From the NCBI RefSeq assembly GCF_904063055.1, contig NZ_CAJFCN010000008.1:124001-188000 (forward strand): a stretch of DNA of 64,000 nt, written 5' to 3'. The notes under the pieces were generated by a model. That model did no database searches. It saw nothing but the letters and a program-made list of their open reading frames with translations, and was not told where the DNA came from. Positions 8,853-17,441 of the stretch are shown piece by piece (position 1 is the stretch's first letter; each line of letters begins with the position of its first letter). Both the position numbers and the translations under genes were made by a program. This DNA is from Pseudomonas paracarnis. Its GTDB lineage: Bacteria; Pseudomonadota; Gammaproteobacteria; Pseudomonadales; Pseudomonadaceae.

Positions 8853-9497
8853 ATGACCGAGCGCCTGTTTTTTACCCACGACCACCTGACGGCCGAGCTG
8901 GAAGTGCTCAGTTGCACCCCGCACGAAGAGCAATTCGCCGTGATTGTGCAGTCGACCATTTTCCACCCCCAAGGCGGCGGCCAGCCGTTCGACACCGGCT
9001 GGCTCGGCGATAGCCAGGTACTGCGGGTCGTGCAGGAAGCCGAACAGGTGGTGCACTACGTCGACCAGCCCCTGGAACCAGGACCCGCCATTGCACGAGT
9101 CGACGCACAGCGGCGCGCCTTGCACACTCGTCTGCATTCGGCGGGGCACTTAATTGGCAATGTCGGCGAACGCCTGGGCTGGATGCCGATCAAGGCTCAC
9201 CACTGGCCCGGCGAAGGCAAGATCACCTTTATCCGTGGCCAGACCGCGCAAGACATGGATGCGCAGACGCTCCAGCAGTGGGTCAACACATGGATCGCCG
9301 CCGACTATCCCCGCTATATGACGCTGGAAGATGGCACCCGCGAAGTCGGCTTCGGCGAATTACCGGCTTACGCCTGTGGTGGCACTCATGTCCAAGCGCT
9401 GAGCGAACTGGGCCAGGTAACGATCCTGGCGTTGTCGGAGAAAAAAGGCGCGCTCTCGGTGCGCTATGAAATCAATGCGGGAGGAGGCTTGCCTTAA
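8853..9497 (+). CDS. Alanyl-tRNA editing protein, AlaX type
   Basis: Stand-alone trans-editing enzyme of 214 residues that hydrolyses mischarged Ser- or Gly-tRNA-Ala. It shows the features of the AlaRS editing domain: glycine-rich FHPQGGGQPFDTG at 38-50, zinc ligands H95 and H99 in HSAGH, and C175 and H179 in CGGTH. It lacks the aminoacylation domain, hence AlaX. The start at 8853 is the first ATG of the conserved region. It is divergent from a LysR regulator, an unusual neighbour for a housekeeping editing factor. Confidence 0.9.
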   Translation: MTERLFFTHDHLTAELEVLSCTPHEEQFAVIVQSTIFHPQGGGQPFDTGWLGDSQVLRVVQEAEQVVHYVDQPLEPGPAIARVDAQRRALHTRLHSAGHLIGNVGERLGWMPIKAHHWPGEGKITFIRGQTAQDMDAQTLQQWVNTWIAADYPRYMTLEDGTREVGFGELPAYACGGTHVQALSELGQVTILALSEKKGALSVRYEINAGGGLP

Positions 9498-9522
9498 TGC
9501 CATTCAGTTAAGCTCAGTTCCC

Positions 9523-9612
9523 TGTGGGAGCTGGCTTGCCTGCGAAAGCGTTAGTGCAGTAGCAGATGCAGTGACTGACACACCGCTATCGGGGGCAAGC
9601 CCCCTCCCACAT
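9523..9612. repeat. REPIN with two different REP heads
   Basis: The left arm is the GGGAGCTGGCTTGCCTGCGA type, the right arm is GGGGGCAAGCCCCCTCCCAC, so the two ends belong to related but different REP subtypes. It lies between two convergent genes (AlaX-type and phoD). Confidence 0.8.
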
Positions 9613-9634
9613 TGGATCGCCCCAGAGAAACAGG

Positions 9635-11209
9635 CTACACGGCAATCGCCCCCGCCCTGCTCGGCTCAACCACGAACGACTTCAACGTCGACACCGTCGC
9701 CGCCGGGTCACGCGGATCACTGATCGCACGAAAATTCGTCAACATGCTATTGGCCGCCAACTCCACCGACACATACCCACGCTGGCGACTGTCGAAAAAC
9801 TTCACATGGGGGTTGAGCGGCATGATCTTCATGAACGCGTCATAGGGCGGGCCGTCGGAGGTCACCGACGAGCCAACAAACTCGGTGGCGACCACCGCCG
9901 AGTCCGGCCTTTCTGCGTCGGCATGCAGGTCGGTGGCCCAGAACGAATGAATATCCCCTCCCCAGAACACCGGGTTCTTCACGCGATTGCGCACGATCGA
10001 CGCCAGCATCCGTGAGCGGTTCGCCATGTAGCCATCCCAGCCATCGGTCCAGCGGCCAAGCTTATGGTTGGTGAGGTCACGCTGCATCAGCGGCGCCACC
10101 AGCAGGTCTTGTGCGATCACATTCCACTGCGCTCCAGACTGGGCAAAGCCCTGATCCAGCCAGGCTTCCTGCTGCCAGCCGAGCAACGTGCGGCCAGGGT
10201 CACGCAGGTCGCTGCAGGGGGCGGTGACAATATGCCCCTGGTGGCTGCCATTGGCCGCGATGCACGGTTGCTCGGAACGGTACTGGCGACCGTCGAGCAC
10301 ATGGAAACGCGCAAGCCGGCCGTAATCCAGGCGCCGGTAAATGCGCATGTCCGGCCCCTTCGGCACGCTGCTGGCACGCAGGGGCATGTGTTCGTAAAAC
10401 GCCTGATAAGCCGCCGCGCGTTGTTTGAGAAACTGCGCCACCGCCACTTTCGGGTCCTGGGACCAGCGGTTGGCGTAGTCATTCTGTACTTCGTGGTCGT
10501 CCCAGGTAACGATGCTAGGGGCTGCGGCGTGCAGGGCCTGCAGGTCTGGATCAGTCTTGTAGAGTGCGTAGCGGTTGCGGTAATCACTCAGGCTTTGCGC
10601 GTTGCCGCTGCCGTGAGAACGAAACACCTTGCCCGACTCCGCCGCATAGGAGCTGTCGTAGATGTAATCACCGAGGAAAAACACCAGGTCCGGGTGCTCG
10701 GCGGCAAGGTGTCGGTAGGCGCTGAAGTAACCGCGCTCCCAATGCGAGCAGGACACAAACCCCAGCCGGGCCGAGGCCATGGCCTGCAGCGGCGGCATCG
10801 TGCGCGACTGGCCCACCGGGCTCTGCGCACCGAGCCCTTCAAACTGGTACCAATACGGCCGATCTGCCGCCAGCCCCGCCACCTCGACATGCACCGCATG
10901 AGCGAAACGCGGCGTCGCCAATACTTCGCCCTGCTTCACAATGCGCGTCATCGCCGCATCGCTGGCCACCCGCCAGCGCACCGGCACCGAGCGACTCAGG
11001 CCGCCACGGCCATCCGCGGCGTTGAACAACGGCGCCAGGCGCGTCCAGATCACAAAGCCATCTGGCAACGGGTCGCCGGAAGCCACGCCGAGGGTGAACG
11101 GATAATCCACCCCGGCACTGCGCGCAAACGGGCTGAGGATGGAAAAGGCGGTAGCGACCACCAACCCGCCGAGGACCCGGCGTCGGCCGTGGTCGACGTC
11201 GCCGCTCAC
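9635..11209 (-). CDS. phoD: Alkaline phosphatase D, Tat-exported
   Basis: Secreted phosphodiesterase/phosphatase of the PhoD family, 524 residues. It starts with a twin-arginine signal (GRRRVLGG at about 8-15, then a hydrophobic stretch ending in ARS), so it is exported folded. Metal-site motifs are visible: SCSHWE, FFLGDYIYD, TWDDHEVQNDYAN and GGDIHSFWA. PhoD enzymes use Ca/Fe and release phosphate from phosphodiesters, and are usually induced by phosphate starvation. Its start overlaps the end of the GNAT gene by 4 bp, so the two are cotranscribed. I found no convincing Pho box upstream of the pair. Confidence 0.93.
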   Translation of the reverse strand: MSGDVDHGRRRVLGGLVVATAFSILSPFARSAGVDYPFTLGVASGDPLPDGFVIWTRLAPLFNAADGRGGLSRSVPVRWRVASDAAMTRIVKQGEVLATPRFAHAVHVEVAGLAADRPYWYQFEGLGAQSPVGQSRTMPPLQAMASARLGFVSCSHWERGYFSAYRHLAAEHPDLVFFLGDYIYDSSYAAESGKVFRSHGSGNAQSLSDYRNRYALYKTDPDLQALHAAAPSIVTWDDHEVQNDYANRWSQDPKVAVAQFLKQRAAAYQAFYEHMPLRASSVPKGPDMRIYRRLDYGRLARFHVLDGRQYRSEQPCIAANGSHQGHIVTAPCSDLRDPGRTLLGWQQEAWLDQGFAQSGAQWNVIAQDLLVAPLMQRDLTNHKLGRWTDGWDGYMANRSRMLASIVRNRVKNPVFWGGDIHSFWATDLHADAERPDSAVVATEFVGSSVTSDGPPYDAFMKIMPLNPHVKFFDSRQRGYVSVELAANSMLTNFRAISDPRDPAATVSTLKSFVVEPSRAGAIAV

Positions 11210-11760
11210 AAGCAGCGCTCCCAGTCATCACGCACGGTGGCAAACCCGAGCAAGTCCTCATACACGCCGTTCTTCAGGAACGCCTGGTGCATGCAGCCTT
11301 CATAGCGCAGGCCGATCTTCTCCATGACCCGCGCCGATTCCTTGTTGCGCGCGAAACACTGGCTGCCCACGCGCTGCAACCCTAGCGCCTCGAAGCCGAA
11401 ATCCATCACCGCGTTCGCCGCTTCTGCCGCATACCCCTGGTTACGGCAGTGCGCCGCCACCCAGCCACCCAAGTGCCCATAGTGATGGCGAGCATTGATG
11501 CGCAGGCTGACCATGCCGACCAATTCGTCGGTGTCGCGCACATGCATCCCCAGGTTCAGCAGCTCACCGGTGCGGTACTTGTCAGCGATCCCCGCAATGA
11601 AATCCTGCGCGGTTTCCAAGGTGTAGGGCGATGGAATGTTCGCCGTGTTGTCGGCAATTTTCGGCCCGTTGGCAAGCGTGAAAAGCACCTGCGCCTGGTG
11701 CATATGCAGGGCGCGTAACAGCAGTCGCGGGGTCGTCAATTGAGGCAGTGCAGTGGGCAT
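11206..11760 (-). CDS. GNAT family N-acetyltransferase (RimJ-like)
   Basis: Acetyl-CoA-dependent acetyltransferase of 184 residues, RimJ/RimL-like. The N-terminal TPRLLLRAL and the acetyl-CoA-binding region RNQGYAAEAANAVMDFGFEALGLQRV (about 106-130), followed by NKESARVMEKIGLRYEG, are diagnostic. These enzymes acetylate protein N-termini or small amines. It lies upstream of phoD and overlaps it by 4 bp, so it is the first gene of that operon. No functional link to phosphatase activity is obvious. Confidence 0.88.
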   Translation of the reverse strand: MPTALPQLTTPRLLLRALHMHQAQVLFTLANGPKIADNTANIPSPYTLETAQDFIAGIADKYRTGELLNLGMHVRDTDELVGMVSLRINARHHYGHLGGWVAAHCRNQGYAAEAANAVMDFGFEALGLQRVGSQCFARNKESARVMEKIGLRYEGCMHQAFLKNGVYEDLLGFATVRDDWERCL

Positions 11761-11825
11761 GGGAGCCGGCTCTCAAGATAAATTTCTCAAGCATGGAGGC
11801 CCCGAGTGTCAGTTTCATTACGCCC

Positions 11826-11893
11826 GAAAACTGACCGGTAAGTTTTCTGAAAGACGCGTCCTAGAGCCTCTAAACGGTCAATTAAAGTTAACC
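11826..11893. promoter_or_regulatory. Dyads in the spacer between the phoD and TonB operons
   Basis: Between the divergent GNAT-phoD and exbD operons there is a perfect 7-bp inverted repeat, GAAAACT/AGTTTTC, at 11826-11847, and an imperfect dyad GGTCAA-N6-TTAACC at 11876-11893. A CGGTCA element recurs 31 bp apart near 11875 and 11906. They are good operator candidates for the TonB operon. The regulator is not known. Confidence 0.4.
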
Positions 11894-11950
11894 AATCGGT
11901 CATTTTTGGCTGTTAGCGTTTTGCCCCTAATTCAATGACGGGGTAACGGA

Positions 11951-12358
11951 ATGAGAACCTGGGACGAACCCAAGAAACGCAAGGCGCACATCGAGCTGAT
12001 CCCGATGATCGACGTGATGATGTTCCTGCTGGTGTTTTTCGTACTGGTGAGCCTGAACGTGATTCCCGCGCTCGGCATGAAGACCCAATTGCCCAGCGCC
12101 AGCAGTTCGCAGCAGCTCAAGCCGCAGAACAAATTCATCCTCACCCTGGGCCTGGAAGGCCAGTTGCAACTGGACGGCAAGGACCTGACGGTGGAGGCCC
12201 TGGTGCCGGCGCTGAAGGCGGCCGAGAAGCCCGATACCAAGTCGACGATCATCGTCAACAGCGATAAAGGCGTGGAGGTTTCGCGCCTGGTGGAAGTGAT
12301 GGACACCCTGCGCCTGGGTGGCTTCACCTCCGTGTCCATTGCTACGCGTAAGTCCTGA
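11951..12358 (+). CDS. exbD: ExbD/TolR family energy-transducing protein
   Basis: Stator component that couples the proton-motive force to TonB, 135 residues. A short cytoplasmic N-terminus is followed by one transmembrane helix at about 22-42 (MIDVMMFLLVFFVLVSL) with the functional Asp21 (PMIDVM), then a periplasmic domain ending in LGGFTSVSIAT, as in ExbD. It opens an operon exbD-tonB-receptor-exbB with gaps of 2, 24 and 25 bp. Its partner exbB is two genes away rather than adjacent, which is unusual. Confidence 0.93.
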   Translation: MRTWDEPKKRKAHIELIPMIDVMMFLLVFFVLVSLNVIPALGMKTQLPSASSSQQLKPQNKFILTLGLEGQLQLDGKDLTVEALVPALKAAEKPDTKSTIIVNSDKGVEVSRLVEVMDTLRLGGFTSVSIATRKS

Positions 12359-12360
12359 CC

Positions 12361-13089
12361 ATGTACGTTCTGTTTCGCGTGCGTCAGCTGCTGGGCGGCG
12401 TGCCGGCCCTGATCGCCTTGGTGCTGATTGCACTGGGTATCCAGTCCCAGACATTGAAGGTCGAGCCGGTGTATGACGAGTCGGCGGTCGAATTGGCCTT
12501 GGTCGAGCCGGAACCGCAAGTCATACCGGAACCGGTGGTGGAGCAAGAACCGCCGCCGCCGATGATCGAAGAGGAAGAGGCCGAGCCGGCGCCCCCGCCG
12601 CCACCGCCCAAGCCGCTGCCCAAACCCAAACCTGAACCCAAGCCAAAACCTGTGCCCAAGCCTGCCCCCGTGGTCGCCAAGCCCGTGCCGACGCCGCCAC
12701 CGGTGGCCGCCAAGCCAGCCCCGGCCGTCGTCACCCAAGCGGCACCGACGCCTGCCCCACCGGCGCCACCGAAGGTCGATGGCCAGGCCCTGGAAAGCGG
12801 TTACCTCAAAGGCTTGCGCAACGAACTGGACACCTACAAGCAGTACCCCACCGGGCGCCAGGCGTCCCTCGAACGCCCGAGCGGCGAGGTGGTGGTGTGG
12901 TTGCTGGTAGACCGTCAAGGCCGTGTCCTCGACTCGGGTTTACAAACCCAGGCCTCGAGCATGCTGCTCAACCGGGCCGCCACCAATAGCTTGCGTCGCA
13001 TCAAGCAAGTCAAACCGTTCCCCGAGCAAGCCTTCGGGGGGCGCAATGAGCAGCGCTTCACCGCCACCTTCAACTACAGCGTGCAATAA
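12361..13089 (+). CDS. tonB: TonB protein
   Basis: Energy transducer that spans the periplasm and pulls on the plug of TonB-dependent receptors, 242 residues. A transmembrane anchor at about 10-28 is followed by a long Pro/Lys/Glu-rich linker (about 55-140, with PKPKPEPKPKPVPKP-type repeats) and a C-terminal TonB domain (about 150-242: LRNELDTYKQYPTG, GEVVVWLLVDRQGRV). It starts 2 bp after exbD. Its presence beside a single receptor suggests a dedicated TonB for that receptor. Confidence 0.95.
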   Translation: MYVLFRVRQLLGGVPALIALVLIALGIQSQTLKVEPVYDESAVELALVEPEPQVIPEPVVEQEPPPPMIEEEEAEPAPPPPPPKPLPKPKPEPKPKPVPKPAPVVAKPVPTPPPVAAKPAPAVVTQAAPTPAPPAPPKVDGQALESGYLKGLRNELDTYKQYPTGRQASLERPSGEVVVWLLVDRQGRVLDSGLQTQASSMLLNRAATNSLRRIKQVKPFPEQAFGGRNEQRFTATFNYSVQ

Positions 13090-13113
13090 GCACCCGACAC
13101 CAGGACGACAGTG

Positions 13114-15399
13114 ATGAAGTTCACCCGTATTCATCTGGCACTAGTGGCCGCGACCAGCATGACCCAGGGAATGGTCATGGCAGAGACCAGCGACAGTGAC
13201 GTCGGCACCATTGGGGTACAAGGCAAGGCGACCGCAGGAGGCGGTTACATGGTGCCGGAGGAAAGCATCAAGGGCCGCTCCACGGTAACCAAGGAAGCAC
13301 TGGATAAACAGGCGGCCACCGGCAATGCCATCGACAAGCTCAAGTACACCCCGGGCTTGAACATCTCCAGTGAAGACAACACTGGCCTGTCGGGCTTTCG
13401 CTTCACCATGCGCGGCATGAACTCCGACCAGGTGGGCATGTCGGTGGACGGCATGCCGATCAATGATTCGGGCAACTACGCGCTGTATTCCAACCTGCTG
13501 GGCGATCCGGAAAACATCGACCAGATCTTCGTCACCCAGGGCGCTGCGGAATCCGACGGCCCGCACATTGGTTCCAGCGGCGGCAACATTGGCATCGTCA
13601 CGATTCGCCCGACCAAGGAAACCGGTGCCTTCGTCAAACAGGTCGTCGGCAGCAACGCCACGCGCAAGACTTTTGCCCGCCTCAACACCGGCGAAATCAA
13701 CGGCCTGAGCAACTGGCTGTCGGTGTCCCACACAGAAGGTGAAATGTGGCGCGGCTCGGGCGCGGTACGCGCGGACAAGGTGGAGTGGAACAGTTTTTTC
13801 GACGCCGGCAATGGCAACACCGCCAACCTGATCCTCAAGTACCACGAGCAGGACAACAACAGTTACAGCCAGTTGACCAAGGCGCAGTTCCAGCAATATG
13901 GCCGCAAGTACGACCCTTACCCTGCCACCCCCAGCGTGGGCAGCAACGGCAAATACAACAGCTATTACGCCCTGGCGCAGAACCCGTTCCAGACCTTCAC
14001 CGCCGTGCTCAACACCCAGTTCAAACTGGCCGATAACCTCGCGCTGTCCGTGATCCCGTATTACTACTGGGGCAATGGCAGCGGCGTCGGTTCATCCAGC
14101 TATGCCCTCAACCGTGGCTCCAACCAGGGCGGTGTGTTCGACCTCGGCAACCTGCCCACGGCCGCCCAATACAACGCCGACGGCACACCCAACAGCGGCG
14201 TGTACTACCGCCCTTCACGCACGCAAACCTGGCGTCCGGGTATCACCACCAAGCTGACCTGGGACCTTGGCGACCACAGCCTGCAATTCGGCTACTGGTA
14301 CGAGCGCGCACGCCAGAGTCAAACCCAGCCGTTCATTCCGCTCAAGAGCAACGGCAAGCCAGTGGACACCTGGCCGGACTCCAACAGCGCCATCGTCGAT
14401 GCCAACGGCAACACCGTGCAGGGCCGCGACCGTTTCACCGTGACGCCAGCGCAAAAGGTCTGGGCCCAGGACACCTGGTACATCAACCCGGACTGGACCT
14501 TCATCGCAGGCCTGGCCTACATGAACGTCGAGCGTGAAGGCACCAACCACGGCAGCCTCAACGAACGCCCGGAAAAACGTAACCAGACCTACAACAAACT
14601 GCTGCCCAACGCCGGCCTGAAATACCAGCTGGACGAGCGTGACCAGTTGTTCTACAGCGTGTCGCGCAACATGCGCGTGCCGCAGAACTACGTGCTCTAC
14701 GACAAAGGCGCCGGCTCGATCGACGCCGAGCCGGAAACCAGCTGGAACCATGAACTGGGCTGGCGCTACAGCGGCGACGACATGAGCCTGGCCGCCACCC
14801 TGTTCTACATGGACTTCAAGAACCGCCAGGTGTCGTCCCGGGACATCAACGGCGACTTTGCCGACATCAACGCCGGCTCCGTGGTCAACAAAGGCCTGGA
14901 GCTGGAGTGGAGCGGCCAGTTGCCCCACCACTTCAATTACTACACCTCCTACACCTACACCAAGGCCGAGCAGCAGGATGACCTGACCGTCTACAACGCC
15001 GGCAAACCCATCGTGCTGCCCACCAGCGGCAAGCAGTTCGCCAACGTGCCCAAGAACATGCTGGCGGCCAACATCGGTTATGACGACGGGCGCTTCTACG
15101 GCACCTTCGGCGGCAAGTACACCAGCAAGCTCTACGGCGACCTGACCAACGACGAGGCGATTTCCGGTCGCACCGTGTTCAACCTCGGCGCCGGTATTTA
15201 CCTGCCGGTGGACAAGAAGGTGGTCAAGGACGCGACCCTGCGCCTGAACGTCGACAACCTGTTCGACAAGAAATACCTGGACGGCGTGTACACCACCAAG
15301 ACCAACGCGGCCAGCTACAGCGGCTTCCGCGATGGCGACCCGGCGTACATCGTCGGCCTGGACCGTACCGTCACGGTTTCGCTGGAAGCGAATTTCTAA
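13114..15399 (+). CDS. TonB-dependent outer-membrane receptor
   Basis: Outer-membrane beta-barrel receptor of 761 residues that imports a ligand with TonB energy. A signal peptide ends near residue 22 (MVMA/ETSD). The plug domain spans about 55-170 (GFRFTMRGMNSDQVGMSVDGMPIND), and the barrel ends in an aromatic residue (LEANF) as usual. There is no N-terminal signalling domain. The ATG at 13114 is preferred over the GTG at 13111 because AGGA lies 8 nt ahead. Ligand is not recognisable. The secreted phospholipase-D-like gene downstream and phoD on the other side raise the possibility of phosphorus- or lipid-derived ligands, which is inference. Confidence 0.92.
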   Translation: MKFTRIHLALVAATSMTQGMVMAETSDSDVGTIGVQGKATAGGGYMVPEESIKGRSTVTKEALDKQAATGNAIDKLKYTPGLNISSEDNTGLSGFRFTMRGMNSDQVGMSVDGMPINDSGNYALYSNLLGDPENIDQIFVTQGAAESDGPHIGSSGGNIGIVTIRPTKETGAFVKQVVGSNATRKTFARLNTGEINGLSNWLSVSHTEGEMWRGSGAVRADKVEWNSFFDAGNGNTANLILKYHEQDNNSYSQLTKAQFQQYGRKYDPYPATPSVGSNGKYNSYYALAQNPFQTFTAVLNTQFKLADNLALSVIPYYYWGNGSGVGSSSYALNRGSNQGGVFDLGNLPTAAQYNADGTPNSGVYYRPSRTQTWRPGITTKLTWDLGDHSLQFGYWYERARQSQTQPFIPLKSNGKPVDTWPDSNSAIVDANGNTVQGRDRFTVTPAQKVWAQDTWYINPDWTFIAGLAYMNVEREGTNHGSLNERPEKRNQTYNKLLPNAGLKYQLDERDQLFYSVSRNMRVPQNYVLYDKGAGSIDAEPETSWNHELGWRYSGDDMSLAATLFYMDFKNRQVSSRDINGDFADINAGSVVNKGLELEWSGQLPHHFNYYTSYTYTKAEQQDDLTVYNAGKPIVLPTSGKQFANVPKNMLAANIGYDDGRFYGTFGGKYTSKLYGDLTNDEAISGRTVFNLGAGIYLPVDKKVVKDATLRLNVDNLFDKKYLDGVYTTKTNAASYSGFRDGDPAYIVGLDRTVTVSLEANF

Positions 15400-15424
15400 G
15401 ACTCACCCCAAGAGGAACACCATC

Positions 15425-16072
15425 ATGGATATGAACCTGCTCCACGACGTCACCTTCTATGTGATGTACGCGGCGATGGCCATTGCGATCTTCATCGCCA
15501 TCGAACGCGGTATCTACTTCGCCTACGTACGCCGCCAGGCACGCGCATTGATCGACGCCCTGGGCGCCAATGTGCACAGCGAGCGTGACCTGCCGGAGAA
15601 CCTGACCCGTCGCGACAGCCTGCCGCTGAACATGATCTTGCCGGTGCTGGCCCAGAAGGCAACCCACGGTTCGCGCAAAGACCTGGACGACGAAATCGAT
15701 ACCCAGTACCTGAAGACGCGCGCCCCACTGGCCCGCAGCCTGTGGATCATCGAGACCATCACCACCGCCGCCCCGCTGCTGGGCCTGCTGGGCACCATTC
15801 TCGGCATCATCGACACCTTCAAGGCACTGGCCACCGCGGGCGTGTCGGACCCAGGGCAGATATCCGGGGGTATCGGGACGGCGTTGTTCGCCACGGGATT
15901 AGGTATCGCCATCGCACTGTTTTGCGTGGTGTTTCACAACTTCTTCCAAGACAGCCTGGAGCGCATCAACGACCAGTTGAAGATCCTGTTGATCCGCGCC
16001 GCCACCGGTGCCCGCGCACAGGATGAAGTGACCCATCGCGTGCCCACCCCGCTGCACAGCCGCACGGCTTGA
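15425..16072 (+). CDS. exbB: ExbB/TolQ/MotA family proton channel protein
   Basis: Inner-membrane channel component that energises TonB, 215 residues. It has three hydrophobic helices at about 12-32, 108-130 and 145-172, with the conserved TTAAPLLGLLGTILGIIDTFKAL and GGIGTALFATGLGIAIAL regions of the ExbB family. The ATG at 15425 has GAGG about 10 nt upstream; the frame extends further upstream into the receptor gene, so that extension is discarded. It is the last gene of the TonB operon and is followed by a terminator. Confidence 0.92.
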   Translation: MDMNLLHDVTFYVMYAAMAIAIFIAIERGIYFAYVRRQARALIDALGANVHSERDLPENLTRRDSLPLNMILPVLAQKATHGSRKDLDDEIDTQYLKTRAPLARSLWIIETITTAAPLLGLLGTILGIIDTFKALATAGVSDPGQISGGIGTALFATGLGIAIALFCVVFHNFFQDSLERINDQLKILLIRAATGARAQDEVTHRVPTPLHSRTA

Positions 16073-16079
16073 CCTACAG

Positions 16080-16106
16080 GGCGGGCGCCTTGGGCGCTCG
16101 CCTTTT
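16080..16106 (+). terminator. Intrinsic terminator after exbB
   Basis: A GC-rich 10-bp stem (GGCGGGCGCC / GGCGCTCGCC, one G-T wobble) followed by TTTT. It separates the TonB operon from the phospholipase-D-like gene, 23 bp ahead of the latter's start. Confidence 0.75.
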
Positions 16107-16128
16107 CCTTTGGTGCGATGAGACGCTT

Positions 16129-17346
16129 ATGTCCCTTTCGATGAAGTTGCGTATCGCCGGCCTCACCGGCTTGCTCCTCAGTCCGCTGGCCCAGGCGGAC
16201 TTTTCCATTCCAGGCTTTGAACTGGTGCATACCGTACCCGTGGACACCGCCCTGGGCACCGACGATCTGCGCCAGCCCGGCCCGGTATGGATCGAGCTGT
16301 TCGACGGCGCCAAAAGCCGCATTGATATCGGCCAGTTCTACGCCGCGGACCACCCTGGTTCGGTGATGAACACGGTGCTTGAACACCTGGAAGCCGCCGG
16401 CAAACGCGGCGTGAAGATTCGTTTCCTGCTCGAAGAAAAAGGCATCAAGCTGTCGGATGCCGCCACCCTGGAACGCTTGCGCGCCATTCCCAACCTGACC
16501 TTGCGCGTGCTGCCCTACGGGCAACTGAGCGGCGGCATCATCCACGCCAAGTACCTGCTGGTGGATGGCAAGCAGGCGTTTGTCGGCAGTCAGAATTTCG
16601 ACTGGCGCGCCCTGGAGCATATCCACGAAACCGGGCTGCGCATCACTGACGAAACGGTGGTGGGCCAGGTGCAGGCGATCTTCGAGCAAGACTGGCAAGC
16701 CCAGGCCGCGCTGGCGGGTAAACAACCGGTGCCGCTACCCGCCAGTGGCCCGGCACCCGCACGTACCGGCAACTACCTGGTGGCCAGCCCGCAACGCTAC
16801 AACCCGCCCGGCGTGGGCGACTCACAGTTGGAACTGCCGCGCCTGCTGGGCGAAGCCAAAAAAGAAGTACGCGTGCAATTGCTCGACTACGCGCCGCTGT
16901 CCTACGGACCGGATCGAACCCGGCCGTACTACGCGGTGATCGACAACGCCGTGCGCGCTGCTGCTGCCCGTGGCGTGTTGATCAAGCTGATGGTATCCAA
17001 CTGGAACACCGACCCGCTGGAACTGCCTTATCTCAAGAGCCTGGCGGTACTGCCCAATGTCGAGATCAAGATCGTCACCCTGCCCGAAGCCAAGCAAGGC
17101 TTCATCCCTTATGCGCGGGTGATCCACAGCAAAACCATGGAGATCGACGGCCAAGTGGCGTGGGTCGGCACCAGCAATTGGTTGGGCGGCTACCTGGATA
17201 ATTCGCGCAATCTGGAAGTGGTGATGCGCAGTGAGGCGATGGCCAAGCGCGTAGGCCAATTGCATGAACAACTGTGGGATGGGCCTTACGCTAGAGCCTT
17301 GAGCGTGACGGAGGAGTATCCCGCGGCCCATCCTGGCCAGCATTGA
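16129..17346 (+). CDS. Secreted phospholipase D-like protein
   Basis: Predicted phosphodiesterase/phosphatidyltransferase of 405 residues. It has two complete HKD motifs, H139-K141-D146 (HAKYLLVD) and H333-K335-D340 (HSKTMEID), each followed by the usual Gly-x-x-Asn segment (VGSQNFDW, VGTSNWLGG). Residues 1-24 look like a Sec signal peptide (AGLTGLLLSPLAQA). So an active PLD-fold enzyme in the periplasm or outside the cell is likely. It follows the TonB operon in the same direction, past a terminator-like hairpin. The start could be 12 bp later. Confidence 0.88.
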   Translation: MSLSMKLRIAGLTGLLLSPLAQADFSIPGFELVHTVPVDTALGTDDLRQPGPVWIELFDGAKSRIDIGQFYAADHPGSVMNTVLEHLEAAGKRGVKIRFLLEEKGIKLSDAATLERLRAIPNLTLRVLPYGQLSGGIIHAKYLLVDGKQAFVGSQNFDWRALEHIHETGLRITDETVVGQVQAIFEQDWQAQAALAGKQPVPLPASGPAPARTGNYLVASPQRYNPPGVGDSQLELPRLLGEAKKEVRVQLLDYAPLSYGPDRTRPYYAVIDNAVRAAAARGVLIKLMVSNWNTDPLELPYLKSLAVLPNVEIKIVTLPEAKQGFIPYARVIHSKTMEIDGQVAWVGTSNWLGGYLDNSRNLEVVMRSEAMAKRVGQLHEQLWDGPYARALSVTEEYPAAHPGQH

Positions 17347-17441
17347 CCTTGGGCACCTGAGTAATGGTAGTGTGTGGAAATGTTTCTGACTCTTCCGTCA
17401 GAAACCTCCTACTCACTACCTGCAAAGGAATGCCTTTAACC

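Noticed and set aside
11875..11912. Candidate Pho box between the phoD and TonB operons
   Set aside because: Only the second CGGTCAT half resembles the Pho consensus; the half 11 bp ahead does not match.
12361..13089. Ala/Pro-rich repeats in the tonB gene as a separate repeat locus
   Set aside because: They are the normal Pro/Lys/Glu linker of TonB.
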